DNA of 64,000 nt from Bog-950 sp964423405 (GTDB lineage Bacteria > Bacteroidota > Bacteroidia > Chitinophagales > LD1). Positions 10,901-20,200 of the stretch are shown here, in pieces. Under the pieces are notes generated by a model that saw only the letters and a list, made by a program, of their open reading frames with translations, was not told the DNA's origin and ran no database searches. Where the stretch lies: the NCBI GenBank assembly GCA_964423405.1, contig CAYREY010000018.1, positions 1-64,000 on the forward strand, written 5' to 3'. The first letter of the stretch is position 1, and the number at the start of each line of letters is the position of its first letter. The position numbers and the translations under genes were made by a program.

Positions 10901-13478
10901 AATCCGGATTACCAAGTTCATCCAAATACACTATTCCCGGGTCTGAATACAACGGTAGTGTCATACCTGGTGGGTAAATAGTTGCATCCGGACTTAATAT
11001 AGATGTTTTTGTAAATGACGAATCTACATGCGTAAACAAGTATGTATTATTTGATATATTGTAATAGTACGACGCATATTGGCCACCGGTAGGGCTCATA
11101 TCATGCAACATAAGATTGCGCTTGGCGTCGCATATGCTAAACGAATCGCATAGCATGTTGCACACTTCGCGTAGCTGCTGATAAGCAACTACAGCATTAT
11201 CCGAATCATGCTCTGTAATTATTACTCCGGGATTATCTCTAAGTATCTGCCTGAAAAAGCTATCGACAAAACTGGTTGAGTCGCCCAGTGCCTGCAGGCA
11301 CGATTCGCAGGTAAACTCACAACCTGTCATATCCAGTTCATTCAACGCTGCACTATAAAAGTCTTCGAAATCTTTTATACAGGTATCTTTTGATATGTAG
11401 TCGTTATAATAATAATCAATAGCGTCCTGCGCAATAGCCAGCGATTTACTTACAGTATACTCTCCAACGCCCAACTCCAACTCAAAACTATCTACTATTG
11501 GCAACGGATTGTTAGCGCACGTGGTATCAAAATACACGCCGTTATCATCGGATGGAGTATAGTTGCGGCGGATAAGTAAGTGTAGCTGTTGCCCACACTC
11601 ATCGGTTACGCGTATAGTAAGATCGTACACACAGTCGTAGCAAAAAGTGTTGCCATTGCAAGTAGTTAGAAAATAACTTTCGGGCATTAGCGAGTAGTAA
11701 AACTTATGTAACGCCCTGCGCGATACCAAAAATGTTTTGGTATTATTAATACTAAGCCCGGTAGTAGTTTGATTGATACCATCAATAATAGCATCACGCA
11801 GCATTACTGTATCGCGATCTTCGCCATCCAGCGTATCCAGCTCAACAGTTACCCCATCGCCACTAAGTGCAGTTGCAATGGTACGGCCGTGCATATCCTG
11901 ATATGTTACACTTACCTGTCCGTTAGGGTCTATTACCAGATTTTTAAAATAATGAGACTTCTCTCCTACCTCTGCACCAAACATTTTGGTAAGGTCGGTT
12001 TGTTCGGGCTGGCCGTACAGGTATTTAGTGAACCTATCGCCTGCCGCGCCAAAGTGATGATCTTTACCAGGGCCTGCCGAAGCACGTACACGATTAGTAA
12101 GGTCGCCTGTGTATTTGGTTTGTGCAAAGGGATATTTAAATGCATCGGGAATATTGCTATGTGGCAACGTTGCCTGCATTGGGTTATTAGGCGAGTAGTA
12201 CTTAGATGCGCCAGAGTTGGTGCTCATTTGGCCGGGCGATGGAACGCAGGCGGTAGCATTTAAGTCTTCCCAGGTATATGCATTGCCTAACATATCCTGG
12301 TTAAATTTATCGAAGTGCTGTATTGCCTGATTAAATGCAGGGGTGGGAAGTACAGTAGCAACGGGCCGGCCTTCGTTGTCGTAAATGATTTCGGCAACAA
12401 CAGCCATTTTGTTGGTGTTTATTTTTGTAACAGTTTGCCTGTTTTTGCTGCTTCCGTCAAAATAACTTACTACCGATTTTCGCTTACCCTCCTCGGCAAA
12501 TGTGGTAGATGCCTGCCAGTTAAGTTTATTCTCGTGGCCGGTTGTAATATGATATATATAATCGCTGCTACCTGCAAATACATCCGACGACCATTCACCA
12601 GCTATGCGCTGCCCGTTAGGAAGCACCTTTACCGGCCGTATGCGAAACATGAGATACCCTGAACTGTATAATAACGGCAACTGATATTGATAGTTAGAAC
12701 ATACCACACGAGACGCGTTATTTTTAAACGCTGCCGATGTGTAAGGATGTGCGCCACCACCTACATAGTTGCGAACCAACTCGCTACCATCGTCGTAAAA
12801 TGTCCATTCTAAATCGCATTCGTGATCGTACTTGAACTGTATACCGGGTACGCTGCTTAACAAAAACGAATTATACGTTTGCCAGGTTACCTGCAATTCA
12901 TCTTCGCTGCCGTTGTAGTATTTACCGGTAGCCTGCGCGTTTACCGAGCATTGAAAAATATAATCGCGTTCGAATAACAAATTGGCAGTAACCGAAAAAA
13001 TATCGGGCAAAGGTGTACTTAGTCCTTCTGTATAGATATCGGTAATAGTAACTTTAACTTTATGAGCACCGGTAAATGTATAGTAACTAATAGTTGTATC
13101 GGGGTGCAGCGTATCTGCATTAAAACTTACCGATAGCTTTTTATACTCGGTAGTAAGGTTATTATTTTCATCCCACCAATCTACGGTAACTGCTACTTCG
13201 CAATAATAAGAAGCCGGCAATGTAACCGAAGTATTTTCATGGGTACTAAGTGCCACTACTGCTTCTTTCCGATAATTGCTTTGTATGGTAGACATTAATG
13301 CCGGGTAGGGCAGCTTATCATCCTGCACAACAGTGTTTGAGCCAACACTAAAACCCGTGCCCTGCAAAACGCCCTCTTGTGGCCGCTCGTAGTTCCATTG
13401 TGCATGCAAGGTATTGCCAAACAGCCAGCTTGCTATAAGGCAAAACAATAAGTAGCGTGTTTTCAAAGGCATAATCAT
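1..13478 (-). CDS. Giant secreted RHS/YD-repeat protein with Cys-rich tandem repeats (3' end beyond window)
   Basis: The frame is open from ATG 13478 to the left edge, so at least 4492 codons are present and the C-terminus is missing. The start ATG overlaps the stop of the upstream gene as ATGA, which suggests translational coupling; a second in-frame ATG lies at 13472. Residues 1-27 form a signal peptide ending near LHAQ. Residues ~30-1740 are an N-terminal region with YD-like pieces (YDNEGRPVATVLPTP near 362, MHGRTIATALSGDG near 526). Residues ~1740-3690 are Cys-rich tandem repeats. From ~3700 come YD repeats (YEYDGDNRITDVYTSRD, YDANGNIITNKRNGTATM) and the RHS core signatures LSNHLGNVQTTISDRR and DYYPFGMVMP. 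RHS proteins form a beta-shell that encloses a C-terminal, often toxic, domain; here that part lies outside the window. The family is clear, while the function of the N-terminal and Cys-rich parts is unknown. Confidence 0.93.
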   Translation of the reverse strand, partial: MIMPLKTRYLLFCLIASWLFGNTLHAQWNYERPQEGVLQGTGFSVGSNTVVQDDKLPYPALMSTIQSNYRKEAVVALSTHENTSVTLPASYYCEVAVTVDWWDENNNLTTEYKKLSVSFNADTLHPDTTISYYTFTGAHKVKVTITDIYTEGLSTPLPDIFSVTANLLFERDYIFQCSVNAQATGKYYNGSEDELQVTWQTYNSFLLSSVPGIQFKYDHECDLEWTFYDDGSELVRNYVGGGAHPYTSAAFKNNASRVVCSNYQYQLPLLYSSGYLMFRIRPVKVLPNGQRIAGEWSSDVFAGSSDYIYHITTGHENKLNWQASTTFAEEGKRKSVVSYFDGSSKNRQTVTKINTNKMAVVAEIIYDNEGRPVATVLPTPAFNQAIQHFDKFNQDMLGNAYTWEDLNATACVPSPGQMSTNSGASKYYSPNNPMQATLPHSNIPDAFKYPFAQTKYTGDLTNRVRASAGPGKDHHFGAAGDRFTKYLYGQPEQTDLTKMFGAEVGEKSHYFKNLVIDPNGQVSVTYQDMHGRTIATALSGDGVTVELDTLDGEDRDTVMLRDAIIDGINQTTTGLSINNTKTFLVSRRALHKFYYSLMPESYFLTTCNGNTFCYDCVYDLTIRVTDECGQQLHLLIRRNYTPSDDNGVYFDTTCANNPLPIVDSFELELGVGEYTVSKSLAIAQDAIDYYYNDYISKDTCIKDFEDFYSAALNELDMTGCEFTCESCLQALGDSTSFVDSFFRQILRDNPGVIITEHDSDNAVVAYQQLREVCNMLCDSFSICDAKRNLMLHDMSPTGGQYASYYYNISNNTYLFTHVDSSFTKTSILSPDATIYPPGMTLPLYSDPGIVYLDELGNPDYVSVSDIDGDGVLDPVTPNQLTQQQFIQNWRPSWAKSLLRFHPEYCDLQFCEIISSSHEYDKRMLAVEDYQTAVADGFLNPMSDSHVEVPGVFVPGNNPDPFFTGIYGTTYASSMKDIMRSYITGSYSGGTLDYSLWELAALSAQCAPTITVPCSNCTENFYWNTFRNIYLGKKRYWVDEAMKAYYYDCHTNAGGNASLLSYPNFNSGALANCTPRFEIVSDIFDNIYSNQLQGDEHQQAATAEQIVRDSAFDCSSYANYWWTQLQGCGFSVVDSSQIIDKLIEVCRLGTDDEHIFGASSAPLGSPGTTVGGYTTFGQVLQWAEANFTSANNYESPDCSEHLINNPLPYEVKTLYYQSAQVDKPEQCICDNIQQYRWQYLHSGLAGAMNFGDYLTNVRNVVITNEDIEMLMQSCQPGACSRLDHPISLPYQFGCDNNCANCEQVVAIYHNFQSHFSTMPFGHSNYMTLMQSYMNQKLGMNLTALEYIRFMVDSCGYTDFPGPGELPNQPNTFIKQGNESDKTDNSRAGNLKEDTRFNPFASYNRNSNAVLQSVSSNNMPPLFAADFADAGLPKRITVQINIADSINAISGMLRSNKPVPHVLADNAPVWGSFVQRQARHNTTIQGSVVSLKRRIINATIARNSATTATQKLQQDSFSANSPALQRPLVGSNLPAATANYFANSAKPANAYNSVYGTTAVVQAHTTNGTPAQQQVYTAAMQNMPQMGGGVIVNQANAQVAPHDKLKRYARYILTSTVLEPTSHNGNTKQQRSLALQATYTPVTYGIQQIRNLINLPAQVTQQRGNGIFNVYNANNKPSLNNTGGNSHTVQYFITEQDNWCDSVAASIEVFDSLPYRDWWWFVTTMQDNLGVSYPLAQWLSIADTCNLPCSDLIRCSRADSVLQQFAAEYPQYASSSLSQIWVTYLNQNNGSGYNASYSVNEWPLLLDCCNISYPSADTGTYCDKLNQLVTFDYFKPDIYNLIYTLNFVFGGAHYSPALGTFVANNLDYWVQQADSCGIPCSEYINCQRIDSVMDKFNTEYPQYATNSLAYTWVNYLNQNYAAGDYFVYGQDDWVTMLNCCGVSYPAADTTATHCDTLQAVVDLYTPQGLNNVIYQLDQFYGSTHYNTTTSSYVSNDMEYWLQQMIDCNMSCSLFVSCATADSVMNDFKEQNPQFAVNSIPSFWVDYLNNNNASGIYIHYNHSLWIKLLDCCNISYPATDSITTYCDSLELIIDYYKYQGPSAVVNMLGSSFGFSHYNPETESWATNDLTYWLQRIDSCNMPCSTLLNCGRADSVLHEFKQMYPQYADSCDPMFWVNYLNSFLIPGVVSGFTTSDWVKMLTCCNINYPGIDTTFSRCDSIAAIFSMYQYAGTSTVVNQLNNTFGATHYSNTQLVNNDFAYWLTQFNSCGLSCSAFVNCGQLNTVMQQFKSNNPQYADSCAPVLWVQYLNQNNGSGINVTYTETEWQELMLCCGVTPPATDTAGGICAVIQHIVTNYQSQGAGNVAYQLSSALGWNHYDSVSGNWIYHDLAYWLHEMDSCGISCASLINCTQLNTVMQQFRTQYPQYANYCLPSLWVNYLNSNNASGTWSSYGENDWRAFMRCCDVEYPQTDTSTSPCAVINAITTVYSNQGLNAITGQLNAYYGWAHTDPVTGLWVYNDLAYWLSRLDSCGIPCNTLVSCTQLSNVMQQFNSAYPQFAANCPQFVLVNYLNNNNGSGSWSYFNYSDWTALLSCCGITVPAIDTLETYCDTLQVVATMSAGGNVQNVTSTLNSMFGWNHFDSSTGNWINHDLNYWINNMDSCGISCSSFFNCTTLASIMNNFRTQYPQYASQSPSSLWVNYLNTHNGSGTGNWYGMQDWITLLSCCGVQYPTQDTTSDTCQLINQIARYALLQGGYNNLANLLNEQLGWSHYDAASGNWYGNDLNYWLARMDSCGVTCDQLHNCSKVDSIMDAFYEAYPAYTTSAPQGVWVTYLNQHAAPAGVWYNADDWIRILTCCGVTIPSEQNGASHCDSVAMALSYYNSMGNNNLWNFETAMASIFGWGYNDPVTGMWHNYSDMYWLSMVRGCNYPCPAIINCSEVSNLLSQFYTLYPQYTVNAPGAIWAAYLNSHNAGHGNWYNPEQWAALLSCCNITVPTDTGYDYCEITAGVVATNPATSQFPGLPVLYQMRGVYGWGYNDPVTGDWINYPVSYYINILDSCNIPCTALIDSAALVNALQQFYTDNPQYVDSCPPMIIQPYLNSTLLNDEEWLQYEDWSTLAECSGIPFPAIDTVLSLCDSAFMLNDQISTIQHILIDTLGESCVPAWLYKVMFMEHMPEFSLSDACSVLDSCGYQCPDTCLLYSHCDSIKSIMHIFELMTAYNNDGGENENQEEMLVQIASFIMGQSYTYSQLMQEYITCDTGYFCNNMPGLTQMLEPLFNSFDSCVHVNVYEGVMNGMTGLNMNYAQWCNMLAVCNMQCPIVCTDSLIGQCDTARLAYQTYLSVIANYPVSDSTDVLTDIFGFIFNRTVSLPEVHGMISRCVPQPCILDSAQKATAQLLFGAYGYCAPAGLVPYVYINLVGSSTDRPITVQQMCNVFEACGINCPDTCVVPPVGPIPCDSIIAFGVVYDYYKEHHLTANMPFAVLYWSLSNAYFGYQVPEWQFLQMRDSCQKQTCDSNYLEIWGQYSPFFTGFGECTPAWAIELIYQRLLDEGLQYADICNSLSNCGVQCPDTCAGPVTPCDIILQVNQAAQSVFTNYGASDTTYIINLFYTHLTGDSITKEQFYIQLDSCQNVCNHNVLAAMRNFSGFFASFDTCVPRWVVEMAFAQIMDRPIAYTEICELLAGCGIPCPDTCAPVTTPCDSIIQVYNTLQHVFTSFTNADTTEVTVTMTQLMFGTPLTWPQLLSQYRSCTGTQGPSLCNRPLLPPVKPEAEDSCFEVMQEYAYHNAAYAYEEYMRNLHDDFVNQYIEKCLGAYKHEHFDYTHPNGEYHYTLYYYDQGGNLVKTVPPSGFKSQLVTSPTPHLLPTVYRYNTLNQVVEQRTPDAGTSRFWYDRIGKLIFSENAKQRPLDQFSYTLYDPLQRIKEVGQFDGVDMSIYGNWDVLGMDPTLYWYTYLNSITNATQLTRTYYDEDIYTTGGKYLRNRVAHSTYEDVDDHDITTFQSATHYSYDIHGNVDKLIQVNNALAAIGHDKKTLEYRYDLLSGKVNQVIYQRGQPDQFIHRYEYDGDNRITDVYTSRDNVVEDHDAFYQYYLHGPLARTQLGGNLITGRQSVQGLDYTYTLQGWLKGVNSSALTTATDPGHDGVGALTARDRFGFTLGYYDGDFQPIAWGGTITAANHIEADISLLAQKGLYNGNIASMAVNVGVLNAPLAYKFSYDLLNRLKATDAFDGLDPAQNQWLNNTALTAYHNELTYDANGNIITNKRNGTATMTDMDDMTYDYYAGTNRLRHVTDNVTATNYTVDIDNQTDADNYKYDAIGNLVQDVAEGINNIEWNVYGKISAIYKTNGDIMRFAYSPNGNRISKEYYTAATTSTKHTYYTHDATGNIMATYDQADGILTLAEQPIYGSSRIGEIMPKLQLYPAPAAVTDPFITQVSYHMLNKKQYELSNHLGNVQTTISDRRLAIGSPFDHYEVEVVSAQDYYPFGMVMPTREYYSTR
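2390..8290 (-). repeat. About 16 tandem Cys-rich ~123-131-aa repeats inside the giant RHS protein
   Basis: On the minus strand a unit recurs with anchor DSCGIPC-xx-L-x-NC, followed by YPQYA, WVNYLNxNNGSG, DW-xx-LLxCCGVxYPATDT, CDSL, LNxxFGWxHYDxxTGNW and NDLxYWLxxM, then the next anchor. Anchors lie near 8236, 7852, 7453, 7060, 6670, 6281, 5886, 5491, 5096, 4690 and 4290 (mean spacing ~395 bp, ~131 aa). A more divergent set with CGIxCPDTC anchors lies near 3910, 3545, 3160, 2790 and 2430 (spacing ~360-385 bp). Copies differ at many positions, so the array is old rather than freshly amplified. Each unit keeps about six Cys, which suggests disulfide-stabilised modules in the periplasm or outside the cell. 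I do not recognise the module. Confidence 0.85.
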
Positions 13479-14209
13479 TTAATTTTTTTGCTAATTGAAA
13501 TGGAGTTTACCAACTGGTATTTGCTGTATTCGGGCTTCAGCTCGGCATCATCGCCGTTTTTAATATTTATAAACTTGCTTACAGAGAAGGCAGCATCGCT
13601 TACCTCATCGAAATTATAGCCCTGGTACAACATCTCTACATAAGGCTTGTCTATATACTTCCAATCTTTTTCATCGTACTCATTAACCGGTGGGTCTATA
13701 TGCATTATCACCCGTTTAATCAGGTATGTTTTTGCATCAAAGTCAAAATCGATGCTTTTGTATGTGCCATAACCTTCGGGATAATTAATAGTATAACCGC
13801 GCTGGGTGCTGTTATTGGTAGCCCTATGCTGCACGGTAAGCTTTAACTTGCGGAATGAAGAATCGACAGCCGATACGGGGAAAAAGTTGGCAGATACGGT
13901 ATTAGATAACCCTAAAAACATAATTTTATTAGGATGATCTATACTAAGGTAGTATTGCTTGCTTTTAATACTTTCTGCACCAGCAACTTTCGTATGAAAC
14001 AGATCGCCCTTAATCTGAAACTTACCTGTTACTGCAGTATCTGCCTTGGTTAAACTAGTATCATATGATTTATAGGTAACTGTAAACGTTAAGCTCTTCT
14101 GGCTTTGGTACGCAGAAATTATTTTATTATAGTCGGCTTTGTACGCCTCAAAAGCGCTGTCTACCGGCCAAAACAATATCGATAAAAGCATTAACTTAAT
14201 AGTGCTCAT
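13475..14209 (-). CDS. Secreted LolA-like/outer-membrane-lipoprotein-sorting-like protein
   Basis: This 244-aa protein has an N-terminal hydrophobic signal segment (residues ~4-20). The body is predicted to be mainly beta: SLTFTVTYKSYD, then GKFQIKGDLFHTK, then YYLSIDHPNKIMFLG. The pattern of alternating strands that bind a hydrophobic ligand, followed by a stretch rich in FDFDAKTYLIKRV, resembles LolA-type carriers, including the LolA-like protein at 59395-60093. It lies between the two RHS-type genes of the operon and its stop codon overlaps the start of the giant RHS gene (ATGA). A role in carrying or sorting the large partner proteins through the periplasm is an inference from position. 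The family assignment is by general pattern only; a plain hypothetical protein is the alternative. Confidence 0.6.
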   Translation of the reverse strand: MSTIKLMLLSILFWPVDSAFEAYKADYNKIISAYQSQKSLTFTVTYKSYDTSLTKADTAVTGKFQIKGDLFHTKVAGAESIKSKQYYLSIDHPNKIMFLGLSNTVSANFFPVSAVDSSFRKLKLTVQHRATNNSTQRGYTINYPEGYGTYKSIDFDFDAKTYLIKRVIMHIDPPVNEYDEKDWKYIDKPYVEMLYQGYNFDEVSDAAFSVSKFINIKNGDDAELKPEYSKYQLVNSISISKKIK

Positions 14210-14278
14210 AAATATATTATTAAATTATATATCAATACCCTTTGTAGGCACCCCGACATGAGGCACCTGCTTTATATA

Positions 14279-17200
14279 TTAGTATTTTTTCAATGTTGAC
14301 CTTGATTCCTGAATAGTCATAATACCTCTTTCCGTTTCCTTCTTAATACGAATAAGAGTACCATCATCACTATATTCATAGAAAGTGGCAAAGTTGTTCT
14401 CATCCAACTCGGCATAAAGTTTCATAGACCGATCGTCGTATACGTAAGTTTTCATACTGCTATTAAAAGGTTGTATACGTATATCATCGTAATTAACCGA
14501 TACGCCGGTACCGGCAAGCAATTCAACTTTGATTTGTGTGGCCGAAGCCGGCACATCAATTACACCTTCTATACGTTGCCAGCCCTCTATTACATTACCG
14601 GTTGGTGTTAGTTCATCTACCTGCGATGAGCCTGTATAAGTAATACGAATTTTAGCATTGGTATACTGTAGTGTATTGCAATTAGGCACCTCTTTAGCCC
14701 AGGCAGACACAAAATACTTTCCTGCATCGGGCGAGAACTTAGGCAAACAACCGTGTTGTGTTAACTTATAAGTACCTGTTGTGTTATCTATACTAAGTTC
14801 AGGGTTATCGGTATCAACTTTCAAATCGCGTACCATACTAACCAAACCTGCACCGGTAGATAGTACCCGTACACTACGGTTACCGGTATGTGCTTCTGTT
14901 TCGTCAATTTCGGCACAGTGAGAAAGGCATCCGTTATCAAGATTTTCTCTAAAATTGAAATGATCGACACGGCAAGGTAAATTGCAATCGGTTTTAAACA
15001 CGTAGTCTTCAAAGCCATCGAAGGCGATATTTTTGTAGCGGGCATTTTTGGCTACCGCAACCGCCTGTGTTTCTAAATAACCAAACAAAGCAGCCGAGTA
15101 TATACCTGCGGCATCGCGATTCTCAATCTCGGCACCTTTAAAATTATACTTGGTAATAGTGGTTGCATCTATATACTTGCTCTGCAGGTTAGGGTCGCGT
15201 ACAAAGCGACCTGCGCTGTTATCGTATACCCAAAAATGTTTATAATCATTAAACACACCATCGGTACGGATATTAGTAGTACCTGCTGTGTTAATATTGC
15301 CGGGAGTACGCATATCGCGGTATACCCATTGCTTTTCGGGGCGCCAGTTACCTAACAAACCAAATTTGTACGGGTTAATTTGCTGACCATCGTTAAGGTC
15401 TACACATACCGGCTTACATACAGGGTCGCAAATAAGCTCGGCATAGAAACTACGTGAGAACGCGCCCATACGTTGACCACGCAGCGGGTATTTACCTGTA
15501 GTTTCATACTCGTTACATATGTTGGTACAGGTAGTATCGTTAAAGGTAATATCGGCCGGTGGAGGTACAGTTAGCTTATTTACCGGTTGGTTAAACCGGT
15601 ATACACTGCCCGGCGGTGTATAGAAATATACCTTAAGACGGCAGCGGCCAACCATTGCCTCGTAACCATCGGCCATAGTATAGCCACCCGGTAGTGGTGA
15701 TGATTTAAGTGAGTAGAAATGGCGTTTACAGCCATAGCAATTAGCATTGGAATAAGTGCCGTTATCATAGAAACACGAGTCGAGACAGCAACTATTAATA
15801 AATATGCTATCCTCCGGGCGTTTATCCCACCAGTTATTATCTGCAATTGTTTTTATCAGATTGTACATGCAATCGCACGATGGCCGGTTACAGTGGTCGC
15901 ACTCCAGCGTAGTTACTTTATCGCAGCGTATTTTCCAGTTATCTTTAAACTCGGTAGCCGATGTGTTTACTATATCATCTGCAACTACCGGATCGAGGAA
16001 ACTGGAATGGGTAGGATCGGCAGGGTTACTAAAATGTATCGGTGTTTTCATACTTACAACCGATGCGATAGGAGTAGTAGCCTGGTTGCGCCTGCCCGAA
16101 CGTATAATTTTTGCAATATGAGGATGCGTTTCGGTATAAGGGTTGCCGTTGCGGTCAACAAAAATATTTTGTACAGCCTGCGATGCATCGGTATGGTGCG
16201 GGTTAATTACCCATAGTTTTTCGCCGGTATGGTTTATGTTCCGGTAAGCCAGCACCTCGTCGCCTTCGGTAAAATTAGATTCAAGCGCTGGTGGGTTGAT
16301 ATGGCCGTTATTAAACCAAACATTATTAAACACCGCACCTACGTTTTTATAGGCAGGGCCCATTCCGTCGTATACCAGGTGGGCTGGTACTGTATAGTTA
16401 TATATATCATCCTCAAACTCGTTTTTAGTACGCGTTAACAACACCTCTCCGGTTTCAGAATCGTACACCATGTTGCGGGTTGTTACAGTACTACCATATT
16501 GTTGTGCTGTGGTACTTTCAAGTATACCAAAGCGACGCACTATTTTAGTAGTAGACACCGACCGGAACTGGGTGTTTTCGTACGATATTGTTGGGAATAC
16601 GGTAGGTATTGGAAGTGGAATTGGCGGTGGTACTATAGAGCTTATATCTATAGTAATAAGTGCACCTCCAGAACCCTGATTAGTGGCCTGATGCCTGAAA
16701 TCAGTCATCAATTCTATACTCTTGCCTACAGGCTTATCGTACTGTATAGTACCATCGGGCATTAATACCGTTACTTCATTTTTGAGATGTAGCTTTGGTG
16801 CGGTAGGATTATCTACCACATAGTTGTAAATGGTTTTAGATACAACCTCTCCGGCATTATTGTATACCTCCTGACTGCGTGGCTTGCCGTGCATATCGTT
16901 CATCTCTACCTGAAAGCCCTGCGAACCGGTAAAGTGTTCAATTTTAGGTAACGAAAAAATCTGGAATATGGAAGGTGTCATATCCGGGTGAGGGTCAAGA
17001 GGTGTGTAATCTGTTGAAAGAGGAAAGTCTTTAGCAGTATAGTAGGTATGTAAAGTATACCCAGTGCCCTGGTTTTGCGGAAGGTTACTACTACCATAGC
17101 TTTGTACTTTAACCTGGCTATACACTACGTTAGCTGCCGGGAAGAAAGTTTCACCTATTGGCTTTTCGATATAAAACTGGTTGTGTGGCGCAAGCTTAGT

Positions 17201-20200
17201 ACGTTCTTTAAACTGTAGCGGCAACCTGAAACATATTTCATCGCCTCCGTTGGCGGGCTCCCACTCTGCCACGCCTGAGCTTATTAGTGGGCCACCTTCA
17301 TATAATGGCTTAGTATAATCATATACCTGACCGTATACTGCACTAGGCTCAGTATTGCTAACCATGCCTGCCCAGTTATCGCTTATGGTTACAGATTTTA
17401 CACGTGCCCCACCCCCATACTTTTTATAAACAGGGTTATTGAGCCTTAACCACGAACGATTTAATACTACTTTACGGCACCATAACTTCGACATGGCCGA
17501 AGGAGTAAAGCCCATGAACATGTTCTGCAAATCAAAAATAGGAGCTACCAACGATTTTATTACACTTACAAAATCAGTAGGATCGTTCTCTGAGCCGGGG
17601 TATGCCAACTTGGCCAAACTCATACGCATAAGTTGCAGTGCCGATTTAAATATTGGATTGGCGATTTCGCTACCACTGTTAGCTACAGGCTCTCCTTTTA
17701 GCTTAATCCAAAAGTGAGTATGATCTGGACAGGCCCCCCAATCTTCAATTTTAGCATAGCCCGGTACATATTCTGCTTTACTATCCGGATGGTCGCTATA
17801 CATTTTTACTGCACAGCGATAAAACACATACTCTTTCTCTATACCATCTATGTATTGTTTATATACATCATCTTTGGTTAGTACCGGATTTTGAGCAGTA
17901 AAAAACATATACCTGTTATGGTCAGACTGGTTGAATGCATTTGGCAAATTACCCGCATACAATACATCTGTTTTGTTATTGTAATTGTCGGTATTGCCAA
18001 CACCCTCTAATTGTACCATTTGCTGCGCACGCTTATCCTGTACATAGGCATAGTCGTCGGCTTCGTAATCAATATTAATAGTGCCGCCGGTAGGTAAATC
18101 GACACTACTCATACTCCATGCCTTGGCAAAATCGTTTGTTTTAGTATTCTGTATAGTATATGGAAAATCTACTTCGTTAGCTGCCAACGGAGGAGAGACA
18201 AGTGTATTGTCCTTGTAATTGCCCCAACGATCATATTTTTTAAAATCGTAGTTTGGGTTATCGTTATCGTAATGAAAAACATAAGGATTAAGCCTACCAG
18301 TAGTGTTACGCTGGTAAGTAAAATACATCCGTTCCAATGTTAACTTACCTTTGTTAGTGTTAACATTGGGCAAGCCGGTTACAGTGGGGTCACCTCCATT
18401 TACATCAACAGCATGTTCCGAATTATTTTCTACATGGCCACATAAACGATATGAGTATTCAAAGTGTACTGTTTTAATTGGCACTGCGTTAGCTCCTGAT
18501 GCAAATAGGTCTGATTTTGAAAACAAATCTATTTTATCAAGCTTTTTAAGCGTTGCGTTGGTATTTCTGCCTCCATTTTCATCATTTACTCCCAAGCCAT
18601 CTTCGCGGTCGCTTAAATGGAAAAGGGCAACCATGGTTTTAGATACAATAGAATGCATATACCAAACTTCCTTCTCGCCATATGAGTAATTACCTTTATC
18701 ATCCTTTTCATCGGTATGAAAACCAGGTTGATAATTAGCCACCGAACCATTTTTGGCATAAGGCATGCGCCATTTATAAGTGCCTTTAGCCTCGGCAGTA
18801 CCATATATGCGCGAGTAATTAATTTGTACTCCATCACCAATATCATCGTCACTTATACCATTACCGGTAAGATCTACATAATCGGGCGATAAAATAGCCG
18901 TAAGCAGATATGAATGAGCAAAATCGGGCATTGTTTCTGCTGAGAAAAAATGATCGAGGCCCAGCTTATTATTGCTGGTATTATCTACTCCCCCATTGTA
19001 ACTAACCATACCGGTACTTTCATTGCCAAGTGTATGATTTACATTAAAAGTTACATCACGCTGTTTCCGGTTATAAGCAGGTATACCGTACACATATCGC
19101 TTACCATCGGCGGCCAGTACAGTAACCTCTGTAAGGTGCGACCGGCGTGAATTACTCTGGTCTATCCGATCAACAGTGGTATAGCTAAGTGCGTTACCAC
19201 ATAGATCAACATTATATTCGTTCTCCTTGTAATCTTTTATCTTTTTATCGAGTGTAATAGATTCGGTACCGGATTGCAGTTGTATATCCGCTTCACCGGC
19301 TGTTACGTAACTCATTACCTGGTTACGCTTTGTGCGGGTAGGATTTTTAAATGTATTAAAAGCAGCCCCGCCTTTGTTTTGCCCACTACGGTATTTTGTA
19401 AAATGTTTGCGTGCAGTACGCTGAAATGGCCAGCCTCCTATATCTACACGTATAGGGTCGATATCACCAATAGCATTGTAATAATTCTGGTCATTAATTG
19501 TCTTCTCTCCAATATTAATAAATGCAGCAGGTTCGAATAGTGTATTATCGTTGCCGTAAAAACGTAAATCATCAAAAAGTTCATTTCCGCCTTTCCAGTA
19601 ACTGGTAGTAGTGTTAGAAACATTGGCATTAAGATCTAACCCTATTGAAGCATATGTGCCAAATGCAATATCCATTGCCACATTGCCCGATCCGCTCCAC
19701 GAACTAACTTCATGATCGTATACAAAACCTATATCTGAACGCATAGAGCGGTACTGACCACCTATACCCTGGCCGTTTACGCCCAACAAATCGTACTGAT
19801 AACTTGGCAAAGCCATTACCGGAGCTCCTTCATCATTTTTCTTTTTGCTGGGTTTACGGAACGGCTGGTCTTTTTCGCGGTTAAAATCAAGCAGGGCTTT
19901 AGGTGCGGTGTTTGCCTCGTGCATATACATATAACCATAAGCACCCAGGGTTTCCTGTTTTTTAACCAGCTTTTGGTGGCTATAATAACCGGTAATATCG
20001 CCACTTATATTTACCTCGCCGCCGTATATAGGCGTAAACCCGCCCAGCATAATTTTGGCAGTAAAACCGAAGTTTTGCATAGGAAAATTAACAGTAGGCG
20101 TTACAGCCTGGCTGGCAAACGAAATGGAAGAGCTACGGGATATAGAGCCGCTACTTGAACCTACTGTTTGATAATCGGACTCCTCAGGTTTATTTGTATC

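Noticed and set aside
354..12662. Many plus-strand open frames of 60-164 codons across the left 12.6 kb
   Set aside because: They all lie opposite the continuous minus-strand frame of the giant RHS protein, which has signal peptide, repeats and core motifs; none has a recognisable product.
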